From: Kluyveromyces lactis
Taxonomy: Eukaryota; Ascomycota; Saccharomycetes; Saccharomycetales; Saccharomycetaceae
Assembly (NCBI RefSeq): GCF_000002515.2
Contig: NC_006037.1
Span: forward strand, 868,001-932,000
Direction: 5' to 3'
Length of the DNA stretch: 64,000 nucleotides
Shown here: positions 30,359-40,096 of the stretch, piece by piece
How the letters are laid out: the number at the start of each line of letters is the position of its first letter
Position numbering within the stretch: the first letter of the stretch is position 1
Notes under the pieces: generated by a model
Seen by the model: the letters and a program-made list of their open reading frames with translations, nothing else
Databases searched by the model: none
Told to the model about the DNA's origin: nothing
Translations under genes and position numbers: made by a program

Positions 30359-30751
30359 GACAGTTAAGGTATCCTTCATGCTGCTATCAAAAAAAAAGAT
30401 AAAAAGAGAAATGGGCCAGAAAACAGGACACTTCATTTCACTTCAAGAACTCTTGTTTGTTTTCTTTCTCCATTATTTTAAACACCAAAAAAGTCCTCTT
30501 TTATTATACGTTTGGTCTGTGCTTTTTCGGTTATTAATTCTATTCTGTACTTCCTATTATTGATGGTACATCGATCAAAAGTACGGTAAAGTTGTATCTA
30601 TATCCTTCTTATTACTTATAAAATTATTGGTTTTAGTAATTATCTTTCAATCTTCGTCTCGTTGGATCTTTTATGACGTTGACAGATGAGTATATTTGTG
30701 TATACGTACAGGTATATTATGTATGCTCATTCGAGTATGATAAGCAGAGTT
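30359..30751. other. Convergent SKN7/SET5 3' region
   Basis: 393 bp of T- and A-rich 3'-end sequence for both genes. Nothing else was recognised. Confidence 0.5.
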
Positions 30752-32230
30752 TTATTCTTCTTCGACGGCCAGTGTGACATGGCTATTGAATCGCACAGAC
30801 ATTCTTCTCTTGGAATTGACATCGGATGGGATTTCTAGATCGAACTCATCACCGTTTTCTAAAAGTTCCTTGAGACTTGGTCTGCAACTTTTCATTGAGG
30901 ATTTCCTCCTTGCTGTGGTAGATGAATGTGCAGCCTCTGATGATATAGCGTGGTTAGACGGGTCACTGACTATCTTTTGGCGTTTCTCCCATTCTTGACA
31001 ACAACGAGGACAATGACAGAGGAATCCATAATTAACCCTTAGTTCTCTTCTTCTCAAGGTGACACCATGCAATGGATTCACGTAAGTTAAACGCAACTGT
31101 TCCCCCTTCTTGATATCCTTTCTAGCGTATAATTTAATCCCATGTTTTGGTTCCAATTCGTACCTTACATTAGGTTCACAGCTATGATTAATATGAGCCA
31201 CTAAAGGGTAAACTTGACCCATAATTTGGTTCAAATTGAAGGTGCCTGTGAGGTTTAAGAAATCTTCATAGTCCATATCACATTTGGGGAAAGATTTGGC
31301 GAACATTTCAAACGCATCGGACCATTGTGTCTCCATATTCGGTGCTGAGACATCCGCATACAGCTTACCGTTACATGACGCATCAAAAGTACCACCAACA
31401 TTGATGGAATCAGAAGCTTGCCAGCGTACTCTCTGACTAACAGAACACAAGGATGTGAAGAGTTTCCACAAATTGGATGTTGGCTGCATCACATGCCTTG
31501 CATAGATGACACCAACGGCATATGCGGCAACAAGACTTTCTTGTAAACAGAAATTCTCGAACTTGATCCAATTGGAGCTATTGCATAATGAGTTTCTAGA
31601 AGTGGCATGTTTCAATACGGAATGGGTAGTGTCTAGTTTCTTGCACTGCTTCGAGCACCAGATGGTGTTACACATGTTACAATCCAAATTGTTCTTGATG
31701 ATCAATTGTGATGACAATGTGGTGAAAGCAGAGCACAAACCACAACATTTACCTCTACTTACCAAAGGCTGCTTGTCCAATTGCGGAATCACAGTCAATG
31801 GTAACTGTTCATGGAAGACCAATCCACCTTTCCTAATATCATCGGTGGCTACTAATCCTTTCCCAAACTCAGTATCAGCAATGGTAACTTTATCCAACAA
31901 TTTTTTATTCAACTGGGCAATATCAGCATCCGTAACGGTACTGGGTCTGATGTCGCCAGTATAACTGTCCAATTCGTTCAACTCTGGAGTGTACAATTTA
32001 TGCGATTTCAATGCTTGGTATAATTCATCTTTGGTTACTGACCAATTGGAGCGTCGTCGGATCAAATGTTCGTACAACGTATCTATCAGCATATCTTCGG
32101 CAGCCGGTTCTTCCTTCCACCAACGGACCACTTCATCGCAGAGCTGGGTTCGGCTAGGAGTGATCAAGCTGGACCCGGTGCTCTGATCTTCATCGTTCAA
32201 CCGAAGTGTCTCTAGCTTCAAATGAACCAT
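30752..32230 (-). CDS. SET5: Set5, histone H4 lysine methyltransferase
   Basis: This 492-aa protein (S. cerevisiae 526) has a split SET domain interrupted by a Cys-rich zinc segment (CCGLCSAF ... [13 protein letters not shown]). The SET core motif NHSCEPN lies near residue 348, and the post-SET Cys cluster CHCPRC follows. Set5 monomethylates H4 at Lys5, 8 and 12. The first ATG (32230) is used; the preceding GTG is not. It converges on SKN7 as YHR206W and YHR207C do. Confidence 0.93.
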
Positions 32231-32516
32231 CACTTCAGGCCAAGGAAATTAACAGGGGAATTATGGTTGTGGATTTACTAGTATTGTTAGATGCTCCTAC
32301 AGAGTTTTCCTAGCAGCGGGGGGCTAGATCCCTCTTTGCCACTTCTCTATCTCCATCTTTCATTCGCTCCACAGTAAGCATGAAAAGCTAAACAGAATTT
32401 AAAGGATTCTTAACTAGACAAACCTTTAAACCAATGACTATACTCCGTTCATGAGAGAAGCACATCTATAAGGGCGTATATAAGACTTAAAACACCTGCA
32501 AGAAAACGAGAAACAG

Positions 32517-33284
32517 ATGTTCAGAATTATTAGAGATCCGCTGTTAAGGAACACTATCCGTAGGGCTTCTACGGACGCTACAAGTGAGAGCATTGCTGCA
32601 GCAGCAAGACAAGCCAAATTCGTTGTAAAGAAACCCTCATCGAACCGGAAATGGACCAATGTGCTGATCTTCGGTACATGTTTCGGGATAGGTTGGTTTA
32701 CAACACAACATCTGACACTTACTGATATCATGGCATGGTGGTTCTACGGGAAGTTACCGGATACCGACTCCAAGCTAATCGATTACAGAGATGAGTTAAA
32801 CCAAAGATGTGACAATTTATCGATAGTGAAGCAGCTTCTCTCCAAGGGGTACGTTGCCGTGTACAAGCAGCCGGACGCAGACGCGACGAATACGTTGATT
32901 GACAAGACCTTGCGTGCCCCCGGTGCCATCTGTATACCACCAAGAATCTATTACAATCCAACGACCAAGGATACCGTGTCAGTGTACCATTTAGGAATGA
33001 AACTAACCGGGTATCCGTTCTTGGTTCACGGTGGTATACTAGCTACTGTTCTTGAAGACACTATGAGAGACTCTGTAAAGCTAGTGACTGGCAAATCAGC
33101 CGAAGTGACGCAACGGTTGAAGTTAAACTACTCTTTCCCCACATTGGCCAACCAATTCGTTGTCGTTAGAAGGACCAAATGGGAGCAAAAGGGCAAGAAC
33201 GACGTCGAAATAGAAGCCGAGTTGTTGGACCAGTCGGGTAGAAGACCTCTAGTAAGAGGTAAAGCCAATTTCAAGTTGAATTAG
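32517..33284 (+). CDS. FMP10: Fmp10-like mitochondrial hotdog-fold protein
   Basis: This 255-aa protein has an Arg-rich presequence (MFRIIRDPLLRNTIRRAS), a membrane segment near residues 45-65, and a C-terminal domain with HGGILATVLEDTM, which resembles the catalytic helix of PaaI-type thioesterases. The S. cerevisiae counterpart YER182W (244 aa) was found in mitochondria and has no assigned reaction. Placement next to FAU1 (YER183C) supports orthology. Thioesterase activity is inference. Confidence 0.85.
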   Translation: MFRIIRDPLLRNTIRRASTDATSESIAAAARQAKFVVKKPSSNRKWTNVLIFGTCFGIGWFTTQHLTLTDIMAWWFYGKLPDTDSKLIDYRDELNQRCDNLSIVKQLLSKGYVAVYKQPDADATNTLIDKTLRAPGAICIPPRIYYNPTTKDTVSVYHLGMKLTGYPFLVHGGILATVLEDTMRDSVKLVTGKSAEVTQRLKLNYSFPTLANQFVVVRRTKWEQKGKNDVEIEAELLDQSGRRPLVRGKANFKLN

Positions 33285-33340
33285 ATTATTTTACCCACAA
33301 AGTACATACATTATTATAATTTTAACTACACATCACTGCT

Positions 33341-33994
33341 CTATGTATACCATTTCACGGTACCGTCACCACAAACCAAACAATCCACAGTGTAATCATG
33401 TTGTTCCAAGGGAACGTCGTCCACCAACTGTTCCTCGAGGGCTAATCCGACTAGCAACGGCTTTTTCCCAGTGTAATGGATGTGTCTTGAGATATAATCA
33501 TCGTAATAACCTGCACCATGGCCCATTCTAGCCCCGTTCTTCTTACAGAACGCAACGCCGGGCATCAGGATAACTTCTAATGCTGGCGTGGGCAATGGTT
33601 CAGGGTCAGTTCGTACAGGTTCTCTTAGCTTGTACTTGCCCTGAGGTTGCAACGCCTGTACCTGAGCCAACGAATCGAAACGGTAAAACACAAGATGTGG
33701 CCGTTTCAATGCACCATCCTGTCTCAAGTCAACCTGTTTCGATACACTAGTGGACGAACACCGGGGCAAGTAAACGGTTTTCCCCTGTTTGAACAGAGAC
33801 TCTACCAATGGTTCGGTCTTCATCTCGCTATGGTCCATGTTCAAGAAACATGCAATGTGAGTGAAACCCTTGGCGTTGACAAGTGACAATGCATGACGGG
33901 ACACAATTTCAGATTGGCGTGCCAATTCAGCCTGCGAAAGGCCTCTCAACATGGCTTTCACCTGCGTTCTCAATACCTGTTTCTGAGAGATCAT
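33341..33994 (-). CDS. FAU1: Fau1, 5-formyltetrahydrofolate cyclo-ligase
   Basis: This enzyme uses ATP to convert 5-formyl-THF to 5,10-methenyl-THF. The family signature MPGVAFCKKNGARMGHGAGYYD lies near residues 156-177. I start at the ATG at 33994, giving 217 aa (S. cerevisiae 211), because MISQKQVLRTQVKAML aligns with the usual N-terminus. A second in-frame ATG at 34015 would add seven residues, but it overlaps a perfect Gcn4 site (34008-34014). The frame stays open further upstream without another ATG. Confidence 0.9.
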   Translation of the reverse strand: MISQKQVLRTQVKAMLRGLSQAELARQSEIVSRHALSLVNAKGFTHIACFLNMDHSEMKTEPLVESLFKQGKTVYLPRCSSTSVSKQVDLRQDGALKRPHLVFYRFDSLAQVQALQPQGKYKLREPVRTDPEPLPTPALEVILMPGVAFCKKNGARMGHGAGYYDDYISRHIHYTGKKPLLVGLALEEQLVDDVPLEQHDYTVDCLVCGDGTVKWYT

Positions 33995-34007
33995 CGCACT
34001 ATCTTGG

Positions 34008-34014
34008 TGAGTCA
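34008..34014. promoter_or_regulatory. Gcn4 site between FAU1 and BAT1 (1)
   Basis: TGAGTCA is a perfect Gcn4 heptamer 360 bp before BAT1. It overlaps the upstream in-frame ATG of FAU1. Confidence 0.6.
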
Positions 34015-34087
34015 TGCATGTGCAGCGAACCTGAGCGAAGATTACCGAAGCAAAGTCTGAACCAAGTACAAGTGGAATTGAAACTTG

Positions 34088-34094
34088 TGAGTCA
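34088..34094. promoter_or_regulatory. Gcn4 site between FAU1 and BAT1 (2)
   Basis: A second perfect TGAGTCA, 280 bp before BAT1, where amino-acid control of a branched-chain aminotransferase is expected. Confidence 0.65.
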
Positions 34095-34373
34095 ATCACT
34101 GGAAACACTAAGCAACAGAATACCGGCTTGTAGGAAATGCAACCGGCAATCTGCCCTCGGCAACAGGTGGGATGCCTGGTTCCTGTCTCTCGAGACCATT
34201 TTTCGATAATACGCATAGACTGAGGTGAAAAAAAAAAGTTTCAACCAACTGATGACATGTATATAAGAGGCAGATAAGAAGGGCATTTGTCTTGTTTCTG
34301 TTCTTGTTTGGCCCGTTATTGTCACCATCTGTATCATTTGTCCTAGCTATTTCATCCCTGGCAAGGAACATTC

Positions 34374-35597
34374 ATGAACTACATTGGACTACGGAATTGT
34401 GCAAGAGCTGTTTCCAGCAGAGTTTCCATTCCATCAAGAGGTATTAAGAGTCATATTTTAACAAGTTATAGAGCCATGTCCTTAGACGCATCCAAGGTTA
34501 AAATCACCAAGGTCGAAACCCCATCGAAGCCACGTCCAAACGATGAGTTGGTTTTCGGTCAAACTTTCACTGACCATATGTTAACCATCGAATGGACAGC
34601 TGAAAACGGTTGGGGTGTCCCAGAGATTAAACCATACGGGAACTTGTCGTTAGATCCATCCTCGTGTGTGTTCCACTATGCTTTCGAATTGTTCGAAGGT
34701 TTGAAGGCGTACAGAACCCCAGACAACAAGATCAGCATGTTCCGTGCTGATAAGAATATGGAACGTATGAACAAGTCAGCAGCCAGAATCTGTTTGCCAT
34801 CTTTTAATTCGGATGAGTTGATCAAGTTGATCGGTAAGTTGATCGAACAAGACAAGCATTTGGTGCCTCAAGGTCAAGGTTACTCCTTGTACATCAGACC
34901 TACAATGATTGGTACTACTAACGGATTGGGTGTTGGTACTCCAGACAGAGCTTTGTTGTATGTGATCACATCTCCAGTGGGACCATATTACAAGACTGGG
35001 TTCAAAGCCGTGAGATTGGAAGCTACGGATTATGCTACTAGAGCTTGGCCAGGTGGTGTTGGTGACAAGAAGCTTGGTGCCAACTACGCACCATGTATCT
35101 TGCCTCAATTGCAAGCTGCTGAACGTGGTTACCAACAAAACTTGTGGTTGTTCGGTCCAGAAAAGAACATCACTGAAGTCGGTACTATGAACGTCTTCTT
35201 CGTGTTCAAGGACTCCAAGACCGGCAAGAAGGAATTGGTTACTGCTCCATTGGACGGTACCATTTTGGAAGGTGTCACTAGAGACTCTATTCTACAATTG
35301 GCCAGAGAAAACTTGAACTCTGACGAGTGGATCGTCTCTGAACGTTACTACACTATCACCGAAGTGGAAGAAAGAGCTGCCAAGGGCGAATTGGTCGAAG
35401 CGTTCGGTTCCGGTACCGCTGCTGTCGTGTCTCCAATCAAGGAAATCGGCTGGAACGGTCACGATATCCAAGTGCCATTGTTGCCTGGTGAACAATGTGG
35501 TCCATTGACCAAGCAAGTGGCTGAATGGATTGCCGATATCCAATATGGCAGAAAAGAACACAAGGGATGGTCCCGTATCGTTGCTGACTTGAACTAA
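34374..35597 (+). CDS. BAT1: Bat1, branched-chain amino acid aminotransferase
   Basis: This 407-aa fold-type IV PLP enzyme transfers the amino group between Leu, Ile or Val and 2-oxoglutarate. The PLP lysine is Lys233 in GDKKLGANYAPC. Residues 1-30 are Arg- and Ser-rich and acid-poor, a typical mitochondrial presequence; a second ATG (MSLDASK, residue 35) could give a cytosolic form. S. cerevisiae has two duplicates, mitochondrial Bat1 and cytosolic Bat2. A pre-duplication yeast has one gene, and K. lactis Bat1 is known to serve both synthesis and breakdown. Two Gcn4 sites lie upstream. Confidence 0.96.
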   Translation: MNYIGLRNCARAVSSRVSIPSRGIKSHILTSYRAMSLDASKVKITKVETPSKPRPNDELVFGQTFTDHMLTIEWTAENGWGVPEIKPYGNLSLDPSSCVFHYAFELFEGLKAYRTPDNKISMFRADKNMERMNKSAARICLPSFNSDELIKLIGKLIEQDKHLVPQGQGYSLYIRPTMIGTTNGLGVGTPDRALLYVITSPVGPYYKTGFKAVRLEATDYATRAWPGGVGDKKLGANYAPCILPQLQAAERGYQQNLWLFGPEKNITEVGTMNVFFVFKDSKTGKKELVTAPLDGTILEGVTRDSILQLARENLNSDEWIVSERYYTITEVEERAAKGELVEAFGSGTAAVVSPIKEIGWNGHDIQVPLLPGEQCGPLTKQVAEWIADIQYGRKEHKGWSRIVADLN

Positions 35598-35872
35598 ATA
35601 ACCTAAATACAACCTACCGTGATTATGTGTCACTAGCAACTATGTAGCACGGATCAGGTAGCTCAAATAGTTTCTCTATTCCCTCTTATAAACTGTTCTC
35701 TCTTTAAAGCTTCATTATTTCCTTATCTATAGTCATTATTTTAAAGGAAAAGCTTTGAAATGAATCATCATTTCTTCTACAATACCAATAAGACAAAGGG
35801 TAAAGTGGTAAAGACCGTGTCCTGTATTCAGCCATTGATTATTGCCTTGCTCCTGATGGTATTGTTGAATAA

Positions 35873-37792
35873 ATGGTTGGTACTATAGAGATGAAGAAAG
35901 TTGCTAGGTCTTATATGGGATGTCAGAAGTGTAAGAGTTTGAAGAAGAAATGTGATGAGGTGAAACCCCATTGCGGGTACTGTAAGAAGCGAGGCTTCCA
36001 ATGTGATTATTCGCGTACATTGAAATGGGGCGGTCGTCCGTTTAAGGATAATAGGGTTTCCAAGAAGATGAAGTTTGAGCATACTTATGTTGTCGAGGGA
36101 ATATGTGCGGTGGATTTGAACGCTGCCACTGGGAAACAGGCCACCAAAGTCAAGAAGAACAAGAAGATGATAACCAAGAAAACTGTGGTGGTAAAGGAGG
36201 AGGAACCAGTTCAGGAGAAGCAGCTACAAGAGCTGGTGCAGGAGCTGGAGAAACCGCCTTTATCGGAGCCTGTGATTGAGATAGAGAGAGTGGAGGAAGA
36301 GGGTAATTCTCCACAGCGGGTCAATATGGCTCTTGTTTCGTCCACACCACTGTCTCCTCTTTCTCTGTCTCTGTTCGATGGGTCCAAGGATGAATTGGAC
36401 GATAGTATCGCCGGCAGCCAGCGGATCGGTGGTTTTCACAACGATGATGACGATCTTGTGCAAAGCCTAGATCTTGAATTCTTTATGCCTTCTATTTCAC
36501 TTCCAAGCTTGATGATTCCTGATCTCCTACTGCAGTCACCAGAGATGGCAGAATCGTTTGATTTCTTTGTGAACCAGACTTCAAAATTGTTGGTTCCTGC
36601 CCCAAGCTCAATTTATACCCGTAACCCATTCTTCAATTTCTTACCCCGCATGGCTATGAGTAACACCGCATTAATGAACTTGTTGTTGGTGTTTGGAGCC
36701 AACCATAAGCATAAGATTCTACAATACCAGGAGTTATCAAATGGAGATTCCTCTTTGGTGGCTAATGACTTGTTGATTAATACTTTCACCAACCTTATGG
36801 GTCAGTTAACCAATTTTGATTCAAGAAATAGTGATTCAACCTTGGCTACCATTCTATTGTTAGCTGCTTTCGACATCTTCTTTGGTGATAAGAAACAAAA
36901 ATGGAGAACGCATGTTTATGGCGCAAGGAAAATCATGAAGGAAAGGATTTCTAACGATACAGGATCAGTAATGTTGTCTAATAACAGTGCAGATGTGGAA
37001 CAAGAGTATTTCCTTTTAAGATGGTTTGCTTATACTGACATCATTTCGTCTTTATCTTCAACGAATTCAATTAACAATATTCATAAACTTACCACTTTGC
37101 GGTACGAAATGGAAACCACTATTAAGGACAGCTTGATGCAGAAGATGATGTTATTAAAAGATATCGAGTACTTCACAGGAATGGAAGTAATATGCCTATG
37201 GTTGTTAGCTGAGATTTCTCGTCTGGTTAACGAGAAAGAAACTGCTACTAACAATATATTCCCACAGGATCTTATTTTGAGAGCTTTGGAACTCGATCAT
37301 AAGATGGTTTCATATTTAAAGGCCAGCGAATTGAAGAGAAACGAGATATTTCAGTCATATTATCTTTCCAAGACTGACGCAATCACAACGGAAAGCTATG
37401 GTGCGTATAGAATTCTTCGGGCCACGAACCAGATATTTTCCCTTACAGGTGTGTTACAGTTGAAACGTAGAGTGTTGGGTCTCCCTCCGTCTAGTCCAAT
37501 AGTGATAGAACTAGTGAAAAATATCACTGAATTGATAGAAACATGGATTGAGTTTGGCTCTTCTGCTGAGACATGTATTATATTTTGTATTTTCAGTTGT
37601 GGATGTGAATTGATGGCTCCTGAATTACATCACTATAGGCCATTGTATCTGCAGCATCTGCTCTCCTTGATTCAAAAGGGTGTATCAAGTGCTGAACAGG
37701 CTAGAAATATCGTGGAAGAATGCTGGTCATCAAATAAACAATGGTGGGATATCTTCAAGGAAAAGAGTTTAGATGTTACGTTTGCACTTTGA
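35873..37792 (+). CDS. Zn2Cys6 transcription factor, unassigned
   Basis: This 639-aa protein has a complete N-terminal binuclear zinc cluster: Cys17, 20, 27, 34, 37 and 44, spaced C-x2-C-x6-C-x6-C-x2-C-x6-C, followed by LKWGGRPFK. A charged Lys/Glu-rich linker (about 80-145) precedes a long helical region (about 190-630) resembling the fungal transcription factor domain 2 family, ending WWDIFKEKSLDVTFAL. It is probably a pathway-specific regulator, but no target can be read. S. cerevisiae has the zinc-cluster gene YER184C beside FAU1; I could not confirm relatedness. A second ATG at residue 7 is possible. Confidence 0.85.
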   Translation: MVGTIEMKKVARSYMGCQKCKSLKKKCDEVKPHCGYCKKRGFQCDYSRTLKWGGRPFKDNRVSKKMKFEHTYVVEGICAVDLNAATGKQATKVKKNKKMITKKTVVVKEEEPVQEKQLQELVQELEKPPLSEPVIEIERVEEEGNSPQRVNMALVSSTPLSPLSLSLFDGSKDELDDSIAGSQRIGGFHNDDDDLVQSLDLEFFMPSISLPSLMIPDLLLQSPEMAESFDFFVNQTSKLLVPAPSSIYTRNPFFNFLPRMAMSNTALMNLLLVFGANHKHKILQYQELSNGDSSLVANDLLINTFTNLMGQLTNFDSRNSDSTLATILLLAAFDIFFGDKKQKWRTHVYGARKIMKERISNDTGSVMLSNNSADVEQEYFLLRWFAYTDIISSLSSTNSINNIHKLTTLRYEMETTIKDSLMQKMMLLKDIEYFTGMEVICLWLLAEISRLVNEKETATNNIFPQDLILRALELDHKMVSYLKASELKRNEIFQSYYLSKTDAITTESYGAYRILRATNQIFSLTGVLQLKRRVLGLPPSSPIVIELVKNITELIETWIEFGSSAETCIIFCIFSCGCELMAPELHHYRPLYLQHLLSLIQKGVSSAEQARNIVEECWSSNKQWWDIFKEKSLDVTFAL

Positions 37793-38400
37793 TATCACGA
37801 AGGTAAGATGGGTCGGTTTCAACCAATAAGAGGTCCGACCAAGATAGTGAACGCCAAGATTTATGGTTTTCTTATAATGATTAATAACTTTCTCTCGTCC
37901 GCCTTACCTGAAACCAATGAAATGTCTTAATTCACCGATAACTTGATAATATAGCAAAACAATATAATCATTACTATTCAGCCAATGACTACAGCAGCTC
38001 TAAACAATGAGGAAATTATATATGTCCTTCTTTTCACTTCTGCATCAGGTTTCAATTAGATGAGCTAATTGTCTGAGAAAAAGTTCTTATGCACCGCCTC
38101 ATAGTAAATATATCATTCTAAACAGTTTAAATTCTTTTTATAAGCTTCATTGGATCTGTATTAGCGATACTAGGTATGCCATCTAAGATTATTGAGTTGA
38201 ATCATCATAGAATGTGAAAGTTGCATTGGAGTTACGTACTTTTAAGATACCATGTTATTTTGAGAATTGACACTTGTACTTTAAGTTACTCTGTAACGCT
38301 ATTTGGAAGCTGGATTCCTGAAATGGTGTTGCCTGAATATATGACTCTCCAGTATCAGTGAACTTAAGGCAGTATTACACAGGCATTAATTTTAATCATA
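37793..38400. other. Convergent 3' region at the edge of the accessory block
   Basis: 608 bp between convergent genes, long for a 3'-3' gap. Inverted arms GGTCGG (37,811) and CCGACC (37,833) stand just after the upstream gene. The rest is AT-rich and I see no gene in it. Confidence 0.45.
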
Positions 38401-39087
38401 TTACAATTTTGTCACTAAGTGGAAATAGAACATGTCTTCAAAGGTAACAAATTCAGGTTCTCCCAACTGGACAACAGGACAATCTCTGTCCAGAATGCAA
38501 TGTAAATTTCCAAGGTGTGAGTTCAATTCCTCCACTTCAGAATCTTTTAGCTCTTCATTGATGTAGGCCAATGTGATATGAAACTTTATAGAATCATGAG
38601 ATGGATCTTCAAGACCAGTCAATGCAGAGATGGAATCCCTGAGCTGTTTGATGGCTGTCTCTTGGGAAGTATTCGATGGTTTTACAATTACATTAATGGA
38701 CCGAGGCTTACTCGAAGGCAGTTCGTCTTTCGGTGGTATATGGACCTTCAGTTCAACACCGCTTGGATTAGTTCCCTGGTCTCTAAAATTGGCATCTTTG
38801 AACAATTGTGCAAGATGGTTATGACACTCTGAAATGCTTGCATCAGCACCAAGCCCCGTAGGCCAATGACCGACTGACCTATCGTGTTCGTGGCAGCAAT
38901 TCATGATTGTAACATGGTAACTGGAAGGTGGAAGCAGGGTGATCTTGTCATAGAACGATAGTCGTTTAGCGAACCTGTAAAAGTCCAATAACCTATTAAA
39001 GAAATCAGTCTGCTGCGGTATATGGCAAATTATAGTGTTACCATGGAACGTTTTGACCACTCCATTATCGTCAAACTTGAAACTCAT
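38401..39087 (-). CDS. 2H-phosphoesterase superfamily protein (DUF1868-like)
   Basis: This 228-aa protein has the two hallmark motifs: His58-Val-Thr60 (SYHVTIMN) and His170-Ile-Thr172 (KFHITLAY). These form the paired catalytic site of 2H phosphoesterases, which act on 2',3'-cyclic or 2'-5' phosphodiester bonds. The long CCHEHDRSVGHWP insert after the first motif fits the DUF1868 group. No signal or membrane segment is present. I know of no S. cerevisiae counterpart, and the natural substrate is unknown. RNA ends or a small cyclic nucleotide are possible. Confidence 0.8.
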   Translation of the reverse strand: MSFKFDDNGVVKTFHGNTIICHIPQQTDFFNRLLDFYRFAKRLSFYDKITLLPPSSYHVTIMNCCHEHDRSVGHWPTGLGADASISECHNHLAQLFKDANFRDQGTNPSGVELKVHIPPKDELPSSKPRSINVIVKPSNTSQETAIKQLRDSISALTGLEDPSHDSIKFHITLAYINEELKDSEVEELNSHLGNLHCILDRDCPVVQLGEPEFVTFEDMFYFHLVTKL

Positions 39088-39243
39088 GCCTCAATGGGTT
39101 GCTAGACTAAAGCGTGCTTCGTCTTTTCTAGATATGACAACGTTAAGGAAATGTTGAGTTTTAAGGTTCTATTGTCCGAAATATTATTATCTGACCTATA
39201 CAGAAGAGGATAATGGACGTGATATACTGGCACTTAGTTATGG

Positions 39244-39864
39244 TTACTCAAGATCCGTGTATAATCCGTCTGCAGAATACTCTGATGATGATGTATTTAT
39301 ATTTTCTTCGAACGAGTATTTTAGCAAAGATTCCGGTATATATATATGATACTCATCGTAGTGTTCTAGTAGTTCCAGGCTGGATTGAAAAGAAGGATAC
39401 CCACTACAGCTGCTATCCTGGCATTGCAAGTTATCCCAATGTGGAGGGGTTTGTAACGGTGGGTTCTGGTCGAGAATTTCGTGGATAAGGTGTAGTTCTA
39501 ATACATGTTCGTTCAATGCCTCTTTTGAGGGAGCATTAAATGGACAGCCGTAATATCCACATTGGTAAGTCGAAGTGTCGTCTTGATTCTGCGTATGCGT
39601 CTGCTGATGTCTCTGAAACTGCTGTTTAGTGGCAAATCCCTTACCGCACACACTACAGTTGTATGGTTTGACCTTGGAATGGCTGAGCATATGTACTCTT
39701 AGATGTGAGGGCCTTAGAAACGCTTTATCACATCCAGGTTCAGGACAATGGAACGGTTTCTCATTTGTATGAGACCTTACGTGCTGTCGAAGCAAGCAGG
39801 GCCTCGAGTATTTCTTACCACATGATTCTATGGGACAGACGTATCGTTTGGGTCTTTTCTCCAT
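39244..39864 (-). CDS. Short C2H2 zinc-finger protein resembling TFIIIA fingers 1-4
   Basis: This 206-aa protein starts at the ATG at 39864 (an upstream GTG is ignored). Three tandem classical fingers occupy about residues 8-90, joined by TFIIIA-style linkers; fingers 1 and 2 have C-x4-C spacing, finger 3 C-x2-C with [11 protein letters not shown] fourth (C-x4-C-x12-H-x4-H, about 100-126) and an atypical fifth (C-x4-C-x14-H-x4-H, about 148-176) follow. The order and the CGKG-x3-QQ signature recall yeast Pzf1, which is about twice as long with nine fingers. It may be a TFIIIA paralog or a separate DNA/RNA-binding regulator. Confidence 0.75.
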   Translation of the reverse strand: MEKRPKRYVCPIESCGKKYSRPCLLRQHVRSHTNEKPFHCPEPGCDKAFLRPSHLRVHMLSHSKVKPYNCSVCGKGFATKQQFQRHQQTHTQNQDDTSTYQCGYYGCPFNAPSKEALNEHVLELHLIHEILDQNPPLQTPPHWDNLQCQDSSCSGYPSFQSSLELLEHYDEYHIYIPESLLKYSFEENINTSSSEYSADGLYTDLE

Positions 39865-40096
39865 GATGATTTTGGTGTTCTTGGGGATTCTTGTTGGCAC
39901 TTTACCATCTTATTAATAAAGTTACATCGCCCTATATATATATACTCTAAATCAAAAAACCATTCTGAAAAGGAATGTAGCAGGACCAGAAACTATCATC
40001 ACTGTGCAGCTCTCAGTCTCTCCATTAACTGAAATTTTGTGCTTAGTTGTCTCTATGCTTTCTTCTTCATCGCGCAAGGTTTAATCAATTATAAAC

